The notes under the pieces are model-generated. The model was not told the DNA's origin and did no database searches. It saw only the letters and a program-made list of their open reading frames with translations. DNA of 64,000 nt from positions 1,355,635 through 1,419,634 of the forward strand of contig JACDOX010000116.1 of NCBI GenBank assembly GCA_014549065.1. The letters run 5' to 3'. Below are positions 25,333-39,500 of the stretch, in pieces. The stretch is from Cardinalis cardinalis (Eukaryota > Chordata > Aves > Passeriformes > Cardinalidae). The translations under genes and the position numbers were made by a program. Each line of letters starts with the position of its first letter. The stretch's first letter is position 1.

Positions 25333-26159
25333 AACATACCTATATCTTTATTTTTTGTGAAGATTGAACTGGAATTCACAGGGACTGTTATCAAAAGTGT
25401 TGGAAATGTAGAGATAAAAATTTTCAAAACCTTTAGCCATAAAAATAGGAAATTTATAAAAAGTGTTTGACTTGCTTAAAAATATCTGTGATTGGGAGTA
25501 TGAAAGTCAGTGTATATATTTGCTGCAAAGTGTCCTTATAGAATTGGCAGTTACTGGGCAAACTGGGTAGAATCCCCTTTGAATAGTCCTGGAGACCAGG
25601 AGAACATTTGAAAGAAAATAAAAAAATATGTATGTGTTTCTAGATACTGTAAAAGCATAACTAAGCAAGCAAAAATGTAGACTGATCACCTGTTGTAGGC
25701 CATAAAATTTGAATGAGGTTGACGGTCCTTTAAAAATGCTGTTATGGTAAAATATAGAGAAGCATCTTAGAATTAAATGTCCTCTCTGATAGACCACATA
25801 GAAGAACAGATTTTTTATTTAGAATAGGAAAATTTCTAGTGCTTGTTTGGAAAGGCTGCTTTGCTTTTTCAAATAAGATACTGACCTTAAATAAGACATT
25901 TATTTTTGCCATAGGGCCAGATTCTCAAATGTCTGTCTCCCACTTACATGCCTAAATTTCAGTAGGATTTACAAGCTGTGTATTTCAGATGTTCATTTCA
26001 GGCTTGCTGATTCTTTTTTTAAACTTTACACTGCTTAGATTTTAATAAAGAATTACTATGTCGAAGTGATAAATTACCATTCCAGTGTCACAAACTCATT
26101 CTTGTATTTTCCTTTTCAAACTCTGCACTTCACTGGGGTTTGTGTTGTGCATTCAAGCG

Positions 26160-26640
26160 TATGTTGTTCTGCAGAGTTCTGCTCACCTTATGTCCACAGT
26201 ATTGGAAGATGAGGCCACCATGCAGCTGCTGCAGCTGCAGAGCTTTGAGCATGGCAAAGGAGAGGGAACACAGGTCTTTACTGCCCTTTCCTCTGATCTG
26301 CTGTTGTTTGTACTTCCATGGGCAGAACGGACATTGTCGGAGTTGAAAATGGATTTTCTCAGCTCGACACTGCTTGTCCGAGATGAATTTCTGAGTTTGT
26401 GAAATGTCTTGTGGAAATTCAGGGAAGGAAATTGTCTGTAGAACACAAGATGATAATAATGAAGGTGCTTCTTGTCCCTGCTGAAGGGTGAGAGGTGCTG
26501 GACAGGGTCTGAAGGCAGACCTGTCTCTTCTGCCTGTGTAATGCAGATCTACGGGCCCTACTCTTGTCCCTTCTGACTCTGACAACCCATGTGGAAAAAG
26601 TTATCATGGGCATAATGGAATCCATGTCTTGAGGATCAAT
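26160..26640. other. Unclassified GC-richer block
   Basis: This segment stands out from its surroundings in base composition and carries overlapping open frames on both strands: plus 26085-26402 (105 codons), minus 26130-26585 (151 codons) and minus 26183-26446 (87 codons). A CAGCTGCTGCAGCTGCAG run lies at about 26222-26239. I recognise none of the translations. It could be an unfamiliar repeat, an old retrocopy fragment or a unique GC pocket. No poly-A tail or LTR ends are visible. Confidence 0.35.
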
Positions 26641-29600
26641 AATTTCTCAAACTGATTTCACCCTTCATTCACTGCAGCTACTCAGAGGAAAACATGATTT
26701 TTCCCAAAAGTAGAGTCAACTGAAAAACTGAAGCAAAGAAACCTAGGAGAAAGAAAACCTTGCTTATGAAAAAATAAAGAGAGAGAAAAGGAAGTATCCA
26801 TAGCTAGATGGAAGGCAGAAGGTGTGTGCCAGAGAATGAATGAGTGGAAAATAATTGTAGCATTTGGCTGATTAGGTCTATCCAACCTCAGCTTCTCTTC
26901 TGTATACTTAGGCCCATCTGTCACTATCATGTTGTAATCTGCAGTCACTTAGTATCATTGCACTCAGTTACTGGGAATTTGAGAATATTTTCTGTTGATA
27001 CTGTTACTACTAAGCTTTACTGTTGCTTAAAAATTCAACTATTTTTGCTATTAAAGATCCAGTAAAACAGCTGAGATACTGACTGATTTTTGATTCATTA
27101 TTGACTAATTGATTAGCATTATAATCTTCAGCATGTCTCAGCATGCCAACCTGCCAAATAAATTCTGCTTTTAATGTCTGAGCTGCAAATGCAAAACAAA
27201 CCATAACAAAGTAGAATTTATAGACATAATTTATGGTTTCTAAGGAAGTCAAGATTTTGCCTTAGATTAAAAATGTGATAGCTAGTGAATGTTTATTAGG
27301 TAAACAAGAGTGTTGTAGGGTTGAGCCAGGCAACCTTTTCTTGTTCATTTTCTGGCAGTTCAGTAGATTTTCTCACATTTGCTTTTTTTGCTGGTAAGTT
27401 AAAAAGTGAGCGCCTTACAGTGTTGCGAGCTCTGTTCATTTCTGAACCTCCTTTATCAAAGAATCTCTCTCTCTTCTCAAAGGGAGAAGAGCAGCTGCAG
27501 TTCCCCAGAGACTTTTGAAGCCCTCATGTCCTCAGTAGAGGAAATCAGCTGAATAACATGTGCCTGACTTCTCAGGGAGCTTTTAGGTGGTGTCCCATGG
27601 TCTTGCAAAGACTTAACCACTCACGCAGTTCTTCAGGCTCCATCAGAGTGTCTGTGGCTCTGTGAGGCTGTGACTGAGTGAGAGCACATTGTTCTGTGCA
27701 ACCGTGCTCTGTTTTTGATAATCCTGAGGGTGAAACACAGAATTGTCCTTGTTTTGATAATTGAAATCTTGACACCAGGTTTGTACAGATGCAAGATTTT
27801 GAAAGCCCTCTTTTAAACTNTTCAGTGGCAGGTTTTTTATGCTATGAAGGTTAGAAGAATTTTGATGTCTGGGACAAGATCATAATTGGTTAGTAGCTCA
27901 GCTGGGAAAAAAAAAGTAATGTTGCTAATTTCCAGGAAAAAATTTAACCATTTGATACAATAATTTATCAATAATAACTTCAGTGAATAAAGAAAATACA
28001 GCAAAAACTGTTACTGGTATCCTTCAATTAACTCAATTAGGTGTGTATGTGTGAGGTAATTTCATGTCCTCTAGAGAAGGCTGTGAAGTGCGATCTTTGC
28101 CATTTTATTAATTTCCTTCTTTTGTTTTCCTAATTTCAGCATAGGATAGATAGTATGCAAAGGTAGTGGGCATACATGGTTTTTTNAATGTCATTAGTAT
28201 TTTTAAAGTGCACTAAAATACTACATTTTATTTGGAAGCCTAAAAGATTAAATAAAAACTGCTACACTCTAATAATGTATCCATTGGTGGCATTCCTTTC
28301 TTTGACATTTTTCTGACCAGAAAAATTGGCTTTGTAGTATACAGAGAGATTAGGATTCAAACAGGAATTGAAGTATGTATACATACTGAGAGCTGTTAAC
28401 TGATGAGACAAAAAAGCGTTCTTTATTTTAATGTTACATTCCAAAATGAATGATTTTATATTTTTGTATACAAAAAAATGTGTTTTGTTTACTTCTGAAA
28501 GAAATTATGTTATTATATCCATTTTTAGGTCTAGCATAATTTTCTCAAGATGTATTTCTAATTAATGATGTCTGTTGGAGTGTTGCATGCTAGAACGTTG
28601 ACAATTAGTTTAGAAGTTTCTTTACATCCAACACAATTTTAAATGCTAAATAATCACTGGAACACATCTAGACTGTCAGGACAGACTGAATTACTGTAAT
28701 CTTTGAGATNAACACCTATTTGCCCAAGAGAACAGACAGAGTGAAGTTAAAGCTAAACATTAGTTCCTCGTAATGTTTCTCCCTTTTGTTAGGCAATCAT
28801 GAATTAAGCATGGATTGTCAGTATTATCTTTGAATTTCCTGCCTTTTGTTGATTTGTGTCACAAGCTTAACTTTACTTAAACATAGCGGGTTTTGTATTT
28901 AAGCTTTTCCTAAGAGCTGGTAAGGAAGCGGGATTTTCTCAGCTGTGGGGAGACTGTGTGTCAAATGAATTAGGTTGATGTGAAGATGCAGAGTGGTGAG
29001 CTAGAGCAGCAAGCACACACAGAATTGTGTAACTGTCTCTTCAATTTTACGCTCTAGTTCTGGGTTTTATTGATATCCTTAGTGCTGGGAATTTGTTTTA
29101 AGAAAATTATTACTTATCAAGTTTGTAATAGTGCAGAGTGCTATGCACTCTGAAACACAAAAGTGAGATTTTGTGTTCAAAGATAAAAAGATTCAATGAA
29201 ACTAGCCTGTGAAACAGGAGTAGATGTTTTAAGAGTCTGATCTTGCAGTAATGCTAAGTGTATATTTATTAAGAATTACTTTACAACCACATTCTTTTCA
29301 GTAGTGAAAGATAAAAGTCTAATGCTTTACTTCCACTTTAGAAAAGCAGTCAGACCAGTGTTTCCTCTGTAGGTGCAGAAAATAATTTCAAGACAGGCTT
29401 TAAATGGTAGACTTCCACTAACAGAACACAGGGGAGGGAAAAAAGCAAATCCAAACACCACCACTCCAAGAAATAAACTCCTAAAGAAGTAAACTTTGAA
29501 AAATGTTTGAAAAGAAATGTTCAGATCCAGCACTTTGTACAGCTGAGCCTTGTACAATCACTGAAGAATTTTCTGAAAAAACAAAGTGCCCAAATAGTTA

Positions 29601-31431
29601 TTACTAAGAGTGTGGTTAGCAGAGTGCAGGGAATAAATTTATCTCACAATGTTGCCTGTTGAGTAACCTGCAGAAGATGACAGTTATCTTCATTGTTGTA
29701 TTGTAGAATTTCCATTACCTAGTAGGTCTGGAATTTGCGTAACTTAAAAAGTCTCTATTTCTAGCTGTAAAGTAATTGCACGAAGCTTTTCAGAAGAAAT
29801 GCTTGGCACAAGGAGCTGAGATGAACTGTGGTCTTTTGCTGAAAACTCTAGGATTCTGAGTATTGAAAAAGAGCTCTCTAGATATGTAGCCTTTTTCTTT
29901 TCTAAAATGGGTACTATTCCTTTTTCATATTGCCTGTTTTCAACATTTAATGATGCATTTAGTGTCTGTGAAGACACATGGGGTTTTTTTAAAGGTTTTT
30001 CTTTTGCTGAGGGTGTTTGCTGAAGCAAAAAAATGAGTTTCAACAAACCATAATGGAATTATATAGTTTTTGTATTAAAATGTTATAGATAAGGCATAGC
30101 TGTTACAAGTAGAAGTCTGGAGGAATAAGATAGCATTTATACTGAATCAAGTCCAATTGTCACAAGAAAAAACATAACTGTAACTTGCACTTATTTTTCA
30201 TAACTGGATTATGGATGCTTTTCTCAGAAGTGAGATACCACTAACAATGTTAAAGTAGTTTCCCTAGATACTATTAAATTCTAACATTTAAATACTTAGG
30301 ATACATAAGCTTTCTATTTTAAAATAAAATATTTTAATTATCAAGGGATCAGGCTCTCCTACTGGGAGTTTCTTGCATTTTCTCTCCANTATTTAGCATT
30401 TGTCATGTAAATTATAAAACATAAGCATAGTGTGGGTATTTTCACAAAAAAGAATGTTTAACATCCGCTTCTCACTTGGATTAGCAAATCTGTCTAAGGC
30501 TTGATCTCATGAAAACTTTTCTAATATTAGGTTTTTTGAATCTAGTTTTAAAACACCATGTCTTCTATACAAAGTAACTCAGAAGGCAAATGCATTTTTG
30601 GNGAGATAAGAGCAGCATTTATGGATAGACAGAATGGAACAGGTGGTGAATACATTTCTGAGGTTTAAGTATTTCATTCTATTAAGTTCTCTCATTCCTC
30701 TCCTGTGTNTGGTTCTTTCTCTTTTGCGGTCTTTTAGTGATGCCATGAGAGCAAGCAGTGATCATACTGACAACCATGTTTATGCTTGTAGGTAAATGTA
30801 CAGATAATCTTTTAAGGATCAGGGCCTCTGTTACCTCCTTTAGTAGTGTTGTGTGTGTTATGTATATATGTATGTTTGTGCTTCTATAAAATGGTGATAA
30901 TATATTACAGTACATAGTAGTATCTAACTACTATATGTATACACATATATGTGCTTTCTTATAAACTTTTACATGTTTCTTTTCACAAAAGCATTTTCTC
31001 TTTAGGTTTTGTTCTGCTAGTTATTCAGAAACCCGAATTCACTGAAGTAAGTCAGCCAGATTGTTGATGTTTAGTGCCAAATTTTGAGGTTCTTTGCCTG
31101 TTTTAGTATTCTTTTTCTGTGCATAGGTTGCAACTTTAACTTCAGTAGACTGTAAGAATTAAATTAGCCGAAGACTAAGTAGGTGGCAAGCAGTCTGTAC
31201 CCACTTGTATGTATTAATGATACTTCCTTTCATAAAATCTAGCAGCTAGTAAAGGGGTTTTGTTTGCTTTTGGCATTAAAATGCTCATCTTTTCTGAATC
31301 CTGAAGCAAATATTTCCATAGAAACCCTGGTAATTATGAGGATCACTGAAAGCTTATTCTGGAAGTAGAGGTGAGTTTCAGAGTTTTATGTAGTTAAACA
31401 AACCAACAGTACCTATTATAACATGCTGCCT

Positions 31432-31455
31432 CTTCCTCCATTATAATGGAGGAAG
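31432..31455. repeat. Perfect 24-bp palindrome
   Basis: Each arm is CTTCCTCCATTA or its complement, with no spacer: CTTCCTCC at the left, AATGGAGGAAG at the right. The arms carry GGAGGAAG, an ETS-like GGAA core in both directions. Confidence 0.9.
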
Positions 31456-34400
31456 TATGTTTATGTTGGAGTATGCAGGGAGAAGTTGGGGTTTTTTCAC
31501 ATGCTTCAAAACCTCTGAAAATTTCCCTTCAGCTAGGAGGAAAAATTACAGTGTAGAACTTCTGTAAGGACATTTTAAAGCTTGTTTCATTTTATATTTA
31601 TTCTTGTTTTAGTTTGGAGTAGTTGCTCACATAGATTTTGCAGATATTGAGACCTAATTTTGCTTCCATAGGGGATCCTGTTGACATTGAAACCAGGAGA
31701 CTTGTTAATGTGAGGAAAGATAGCTGTGTATTGATGTATTTTGGGAAAGAAACCCTATCAGAGCACATCTTTTTTCAGTTTTGTTCAGAACTTCTAGGAA
31801 TGTTCAGGAGTGAATACAAAACTTTAGTCACCTGTCTGTGGAAATCATTAATAAGGAAAATTGATATTAAAACTTTCTAAAAAGTAATACCTGAAGCAGA
31901 AAAGAGCTCTTGAACAATCTTGTCAGCACCATATATAATTCATAACTATCAAAACCCCAAATTTTCTTTCTGTGTAAGTTTTATCAGTGTTCCCAATGTC
32001 ACAAAAATGGCATGCAGTTTTCTTTAGAAGCTGATTTGAGATACCACTGTGCATCTTCAAGACCCATACAGTGAAATAAATTACTGCAATAGCATATTTC
32101 TCAAATAATAGACAGTTGCAAATCCTTTGTCCTATGGTACATAATAAAGGATTTTCTGTATGAGCAATGAGATGAGACAAACTTCCAAACTATTTTTTGT
32201 CATCCTGGAAGGTGGGTTGTCCCCCTTAACCTGTACCCTTAAAAATAATGTGCTATAATAGCCAGATGGAGAAAGCATAGATGCACTTTTGAATTGTCAA
32301 GATGAACAGAGCAGAAGCCTATGATTTGTACTCAGTTTGTTCCCAGTTGCTTGTTCTGACTGTGGAAAACAGAGATGCTTTGTACTTCAGGTTTGATTTG
32401 TCTTGTAGAGAGACCCACAGGTACTATTATTTTAATTTAAGCTTTTCTGTAGGAAACCTAGTGCTTTGCATTGTTATTTCAAGTCTTTGATGAAAAATTT
32501 GGCAGCAATTTATCAGTGGTAATAGAAAGTTTAATTTTGTACTGTTTTATCACCAGAGAGAGGTGCTTAAGTTAATCTTAGGAAAAATGCACCTAATTTC
32601 TGAGTTCCAAGACACATATTTCTGATACAACAAAAATTGAAATGGCCACAGCCTCTTCTTGTANTACCAGATGTACATTTTCAGGTTCTTGCTTTATTTA
32701 CTGTGTTAGGAGACTTTACTATAATACCAGACTTCCATTTAACTCAAGATCTGGCTTCTGTTCTCTGGTGTTAGTTGTATTTTCTTTTTTTGTGTGATCT
32801 AAAAAAGTCACATACAGCTTTATTCCTCCAGTGCCCATGTTAACCCCTGTATTACAACCAGTGTGCTGGGTGCCTCTCCAGTGAGCTACCACACAGCAGA
32901 AGTAATATACCTAAACACTTGCCTTTGGAGCTCAAGACTGATTTAAAGTGCAAATAAATTATTACATGTAAATTGTGCAATTATGATAATATTATGAACA
33001 TTAGGGTCATTTTTGTTGATTTGTTGGGTTTTTTAAATTTTGATTTTGCCTCACCAAAGACTACCAGCAAAATGTATTGTCATTTTTTACTTTAATNTCA
33101 AACAGTATCCGTTATGTCACACTGCAAGGAAGAATACCAATTCCAANGGAACATTTGATTTGCAGTCAGTGGTAGATTTTCTTAACAAAAACAATTGCGA
33201 AACTTTATTTAACATACATTTATTTCTGGCTTGGATAGAATAATTTAATTTAAATATTTAAAACATGTAATATTTTCTGATAAACACCAGTTACAACTCA
33301 CATTAACACACTGTTGCTATAATCCAGTTTTTTATTTAGTTCATTGTACTTCTGAACTTCTTTAAAATTTTCATCTAAACCACAATATTTGTTGAGTAAC
33401 TATTAACATATACTTTTAAAAATCCATACATTTCCTACATTAAAAATTATTAATATAAACATAGTATTAGTCTCAGAGGGGATTATTCAACACTCCTCAT
33501 AATTCTAAACTTTAAAGCAGTATTTGTATTTTTATCTGAGAAAAACAGAATTTAAAAAGAATAAGAAAAAATAATTTACCACATCTTTTTCCATTCAATG
33601 GGTTATGATATAAAAGTCTTGTTGATATATGCAATCATACAAGTGGAGAGTTGTACCATATTTTAAAAGGACTGATCATTTGCAGTTGCAATTTATTTCT
33701 CCTAAATTCTAGAAGCCAGTTTTGTGATCCCTCCTTTTTGCTGCACTATAAAANATATTTTGAAAATTACATTTCAAAGTTAGTCCGTTTCTAGCAATGT
33801 TGCTAAATAAAAGTTACTGTTTTCTTCAGCTGGCATCCAAAAGGGAGAAGCTCATTCACAGTTCTTAAACATTAAAAACTACTGTTTAAACTTAGCAAGT
33901 AATGGAGTTGTTTCNTCATAACTGCTCAAACTAAGTTAAATCTTTAAAAACATTAATTTCTTGGTGAAAGAATTTCCTTTCCACATTCGGTTTTGTACAT
34001 TCTCTTGGTGTGTTATTGGATTCCAGTATTACTCAAATTAGTCAAGAAAAATCTAATTTTCACTGTAATCTACTATCTGCCTGCCTTGAAAAATTCAAAG
34101 TGCTTTGTAGACATACAACTAGTGGAGTTATTTTGAATGCCTACTTTTGAAAAAAAAAAATCTAGTAATGCTTTCTGTAGTCTTCTGTAGTAGGATTTTG
34201 CTAAGGTAATGAATATCTAGAAAAAGGGTTTTTCTTTAAATGGATGAAAAAATAGTGATTAAGATATTGATGTAGTTGACTAGAATAAAAAGGAAACTAA
34301 ATTGCTAATGCCACTACAATATGATAAATACTGGTTTAGAGCTTTATTTTTAATTTAAAAAAGTGAAATGTTTAATTTAAATAGTTCAGTGCCTGAATGT

Positions 34401-36185
34401 TTTTAACAATTGGAAGGAGAATATGTATACAGATTCTAACTTTACTACATGTCTGCCTTTTGACATATTTCTGAGGTCTCACTATGAATATGCCTTAATA
34501 GATCTGTTATGTGTAAGTATTGGATCTGCCAAATACCGAAATATCAAGTAGTAGAGACTTAATTCATATTAGTTTGAAACTTGAATTACAACTCAACAGC
34601 AAAGTATGTAATAAAAAATTTAATAACNTGGGTTTTTATCAACTTGTCTAAGAGCTGAGGATGCATCAAAAAAACTTTTAAATTTATTTAGTGAAATGTA
34701 ATGAGTGGTACTTCCCCTCTGCATTCCTGTAATTGGGATTCTGGGTTAGCTTTATTATGACAAAAGCATTTTATTTTTACATCTGTAATGAATTATACAA
34801 AGAGATTCATGCTGTCTTTGTAGGCTGTAAACTCTTCACAGCATAGAACAGAGTGTAGAAACTGTTCTGTTACCAGTGGAGGGAATGTGATTCACTTCAT
34901 AAATAATCAAGTAATCATTGTCCTTTCAAAAATTAATAAATTGACATAAAAATTATGTTTTGGTCAACTTCAAATATTTGAAGAGTTTTCTATAAAAAAT
35001 TCATCTCAAAGTAGCTTTTAAATTACGTATTTTAGTTTCTCATAAGTCAAGTGGGATCATTTTAGCTTTTGAAATGTCAAGTATCTTTCCAGAACACTCA
35101 GACAGCAAGATTGCTTTATTTGCAGTTCTCTTTGGCTTGGTGCCCTCATTCCTTAATTTTAGCTATGCATACTGAACAGTATTTCTTCTAATTACAAGAT
35201 GCCTAATACAGAAGAGTAGGAAAGTATGTCTAAAAATGTAATATGGAATATTGTTAGCACAAAGAGAAGTTAATAAATATGGTTAAAGAGAATTCTTGAA
35301 TAGCGTAAGAAAACAATTGTAATAGGTCTGAAATTCTAAAAAATGTGTGCTTTGGGATATTTGGTTTATTTTTACATACTTGGTAATAAGTAAGTGAAAT
35401 ATATTCCATGATGTCAACCAGTTTAGATACTTTTAAAAAGAATACAAATATGGGAATGTTTAAATGTTATGATCTAGGCATAATAATCCAGAGTACAAAC
35501 TTAGCAATATTTTCAGTAATCTGAGGACATTAATACTTTTTTTTTGGAGGGGAGAGGGTTGCTGGTCAATGTTTGGTTGGAGTTTTTTAAACTCTTTTTA
35601 ATAGAATGTATGATATATATGATGCGACTCAATTATCTTTTGTGAACTCAAGAGCTCTAGGAACATGGTAATTTTGCTATGTATGGATATTAGAATTAAG
35701 ATAAAATGGAAAATATTTTTTTCATACTACCAACCTTTGAAAGCACTGAAATTATAGATTTCATTTTGTGTAAATTATTTTAATATGAAGATATAGTCAA
35801 AGCATCTCCCTCTGCTTCAAGTATGAAATCAAGTATGTTCCTTGATTAAATCTGTATGTCTACATAACTAATAATTGTCTAGTGTTGAATTTATGCTTAA
35901 AAATGTGTGTTCTCTCAAATANCTAATTAATTAAAGCATCACATCTTGTTTTATAAGTATTTGAATTAATGCACCTTAAACAGGAGTATTTTCTCAATTT
36001 CATTGAAAAAAAATTGCTGTCCTGAAGTTTAGTGAGCAACCAGTAAACAAAAAAAGTCAAGTATGAAATCATCATTGTTTATTGTTTGTAAGGGTTTCTC
36101 AAAGGTCTAGGTTTTGCATTAGAGCATTAACCTCACTATTAATTTGATATAATCAATAAATCATGGAAATTTTGATTGAAGGAGA

Positions 36186-36530
36186 CCTATGTTGAGTCAG
36201 TCAGTCCTGCCAGGCACCCAGGGTGGGGATGTCACCAGCCCTTGATCAGGTCCAGCCACTCTTTGTGGCTCTGCCTGTATATTACTTAAAGACCTCCAGG
36301 GACAGAGGATCCACCATATGTCTCTGAATATATCATCAGTGCTTCATTTGCGCTGCTAAAGACTTTTGTTTTTTCCTCTCTAATGCCCAACCTAAATCTC
36401 ACTTGCTACACTGTGGTCATTGACCTTGTGACGTCTTTTGATAGGCTATGAGTCAGATTTGACTCCATCCTTTTCATAGCCACCAATGCAACTCAGATCT
36501 TACCACAGTATTGTCCTTGTGGGAAAAAAG
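36186..36530 (-). mobile_element. Old, diverged CR1 LINE fragment
   Basis: The plus strand reads like the complement of a CR1 3' region: AGACCTCCAGGGACAGAGGATCC, split around 36290-36315, then CTAATGCCCAACCTAAATCT near 36380, then TTGTCCTTGTGGG near 36510. It is much more diverged than the other copies and lacks the 3' tail, so both ends are approximate. Confidence 0.7.
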
Positions 36531-39500
36531 TGTGTGTTTTTTGTATGTGAAACAAACCTGAAACTTAAAAAAAAAGATGATTAATAAGTGTTAGCAAATA
36601 AGAATAGCTTTCTATTTCTTGGTTAGTCATCCAATGACGCCACCTTTTAGGAACTTTTTATACTGCATATTTGTCGTACTGAATTTTTCTTTAGGCCTCG
36701 AGCATTTGTTTCACCATTACATTTTAACTTATTATTTAGAGAAAAAACCAAATGCCTTGTGAATGAATTATATTTGTTTTCTTTTTGCAGTTAACATTGA
36801 AATGTCATTAAAAATCAGTGACAGTGTTATGTTGCCTATAGCTTGTTTTAAACCAATGAGGGGATATTGGGAAAAAAAGTAAAACCTCTTTCTGGCTATT
36901 TGGATATTGCTACATTTTTATGTTGGTGAAACATGATTTCTTTAACTTTCATTTTGTTTTGAAATCAGGCACAATGAAGAAAACATTAATATTTGAGCAG
37001 CAAAAAGTGCTCCATCATCCTAACCTGCCAGTTTTGCTGGTACCATCTCTGTTATGAAAAGCATTCAACTGTGGCTGCCTAAAGGCTGCCTAATAAAAGG
37101 ATAATAGCATAGTTAACCATGACCAGTTGCTGGTCTGGTACACCAAATCCCAAATTATGTGCATTGTACATCTCCTATGTTCCTCTAACTTTCATGAATC
37201 TCTGCTGTTTCCCTAAAAGCATAGGTTTGTACCTTTTTTACCAGTGAAGTGGAAAACACCAGTAGAATGTAACCTTTATGGTTAGTCTGTACTTGGCTAT
37301 TTTTCATTTCTTTCACCACCATTAAACTTTGTTATTTGACTCGGTGTACCAGTTTTTCTTGATTGATGTTTAAGAGGGACAGAAGTACTCTAAGCAGTTG
37401 GAGGCTATTTTCAAACCCCTGGGGGATTGTTGTCATAACTAATGACGTCCTAAAGTGGCCCTGCTTTATCTACATTTTAGAGGCTCAGACAGAGGAACAT
37501 GAAACTGCTGACTGGAAACATGGTATCCTTCAATATTTTTAATAGGCCAGGCAGAATGATGACAGTATAAATAAAAAGGTATTTAAAGCTGTGTTTTTCA
37601 GAAAAAAATGAGCTCAGAAACATATTCTAAATTTTGCTACCTGTTCTTTGCTTTGTGCATTTTAGTTACATCACATTCATCAGTCAGAATTGCGGTGAGG
37701 GATGTGTTTTGTGTTGGGTTTGGTGACACCGGAGCCTACAAGTAGTTCTTTGAGGCCATGTACTATAGTGACTCCTAAAGGACTTCTTTTATTTGTGCCC
37801 ACGTGGGACTGTTCTGGTATATGCCAAGAAAGTGGAAAAAACATGTTGATATGGAATTTCAATGAAAAAGACCCACTTTATTTAGGGGATACTTTTGGCA
37901 GCTATGGAACAGTACCTACTTGATCAAAATCTTGAAGTCTCCATTTTTTACTGGTAAATCCCTGAAGTGATGCTTGTGTATTTTGCTGAAAGAAGACAGA
38001 ATACTCACTAATTTCACTTTGGCTACCTAGATGATCTCTTTTGTTTCTTTTCTGTAGTTTAAGGGCATATCAGTTCTTATTTTTCCTAGATGTAGTTCAA
38101 CAATTCTGTGTAAACAGAACTTGTTTTTTCTACCATGCTGTGTTCTTGTCATATAATTAAAGGAGGAGGCCATTCTGATCAAATGTAACTGCTAAGAAAA
38201 AAGAAGGAAAGAAGAAATCTATTTTGTCCTTTAATCAATAAATATACAAGTACACTTTAATAGAAGCTGCAAACTGAAAGAAACCTAATTCATTGAGGTT
38301 GCTGCTCCCTGTGCAATCTATATTTTCTTACAAGCTATGATTTATGACCAGTGAGGTTTTGCCCAGGTTTTGTAAAATAGACTGAAGATACACTGATTTT
38401 TTGTATATATTTGTGTATATATACACAATACCTTTTTGTGATTTTATGTGAAGGGGTTTGNCATCAGCCATGTGTTTGCACATATATTTGGTTATCAAGG
38501 CCTGCACATGCAGGTACAAACATGCATGAACACCTTGGATTATGTTTGTTTCTTATGTAGTCATAATTGAAGAAATGCCTTTAGAGTGCAGACATAGCAC
38601 ACATCTTACAAGGATGTCTTTAAGTGAAAGGAAAAAGATTAGATAGCAGTATAAATAATTTTGTTTTGCATATTTGACTTCTAATGCAGCTGAGCATTTC
38701 ATAAGTCAGATACAGTACTGGTAAATTTTGTAAGCATTCCTGTTATTTTTAATCAAAATAACAAGGTCAACAATGTAGTATTTCTGGTAAAATAAAGTAC
38801 AATTTGATTACTTTCTGCTAATGCATATTATACTTTAATTTGATTTTTAGGAAGAGGGAGGTCTCTAATGGAAAGGAAATAGGCTGTATAAATTAGGTAT
38901 ACCCTCTTACACTTACCTCTGTTCACGCAATTTTAAATACTGTTGCTAGTGCCAAACAAAGAAATAACAATGTTTGAATTGTAAACAATACTGAGCAAAT
39001 ATATATGAAATGCGCAAAACCTTTTTTAAATTTACAAAGTGCCTGAATCTCCTCACTGCGATATCTACCCAAAATTTACAATTATTTATTGTAGTAAATA
39101 AATAAAAATTAAAGGTCAATCTGAAAGCTATGGGGTCTGAAGATACAACCTACAAGCTGTCCCACAAGAACAGAGTTCCCCAGTTCATGGAGATGTATTA
39201 ATTATATGGATCTTGTGGAAAGATTGTTTCAGATAAAATACATAAACTGTGTAATACTTTTTTAGCGTGTGTACACAAAGCTCTTCCTTTAGGTGGGTGA
39301 AATTACCTAGCCACACATCTCTGCTCCGTTCTTCATGTAAGATGCTTACGATACTCTAATCATCACAGTTGCAACTTTGTGCATTGTCACTCATCTGATT
39401 ACCAAAGATTCCAGTACTAGAGATTTTGCAGCACCTTGCAGTTTGCAGATAAAAAAAGTCCATAATCTTGAATCAGAATTTAACAAAGCAGCATTTGTGT

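Larger units (their letters stand above)
25333..36185. other. Intronic sequence downstream of the FBXL17 exon
   Basis: About 10.9 kb. It holds an unclassified GC-richer block at about 26160-26640, a similar weaker one at 27400-27780, and a very AT-rich stretch at about 33000-36000 with many TAAT and TTTAAA words. No exon with both splice sites and a recognisable peptide was found. Confidence 0.55.

Noticed and set aside
25134..25334. 66-codon open frame beginning with ATG at 25134, read as a small gene
   Set aside because: Only codons from 25250 onward are conserved. The ATG and the first 38 codons are intronic, and the frame stops right after the splice donor.
28372..28387. 16-bp palindrome AGTATGTATACATACT
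   Set aside because: Low-complexity TA/GT content and short length make chance likely.
38411..38428. 18-bp palindrome TTGTGTATATATACACAA
   Set aside because: Made of alternating TA/TG simple sequence, where such palindromes arise readily.
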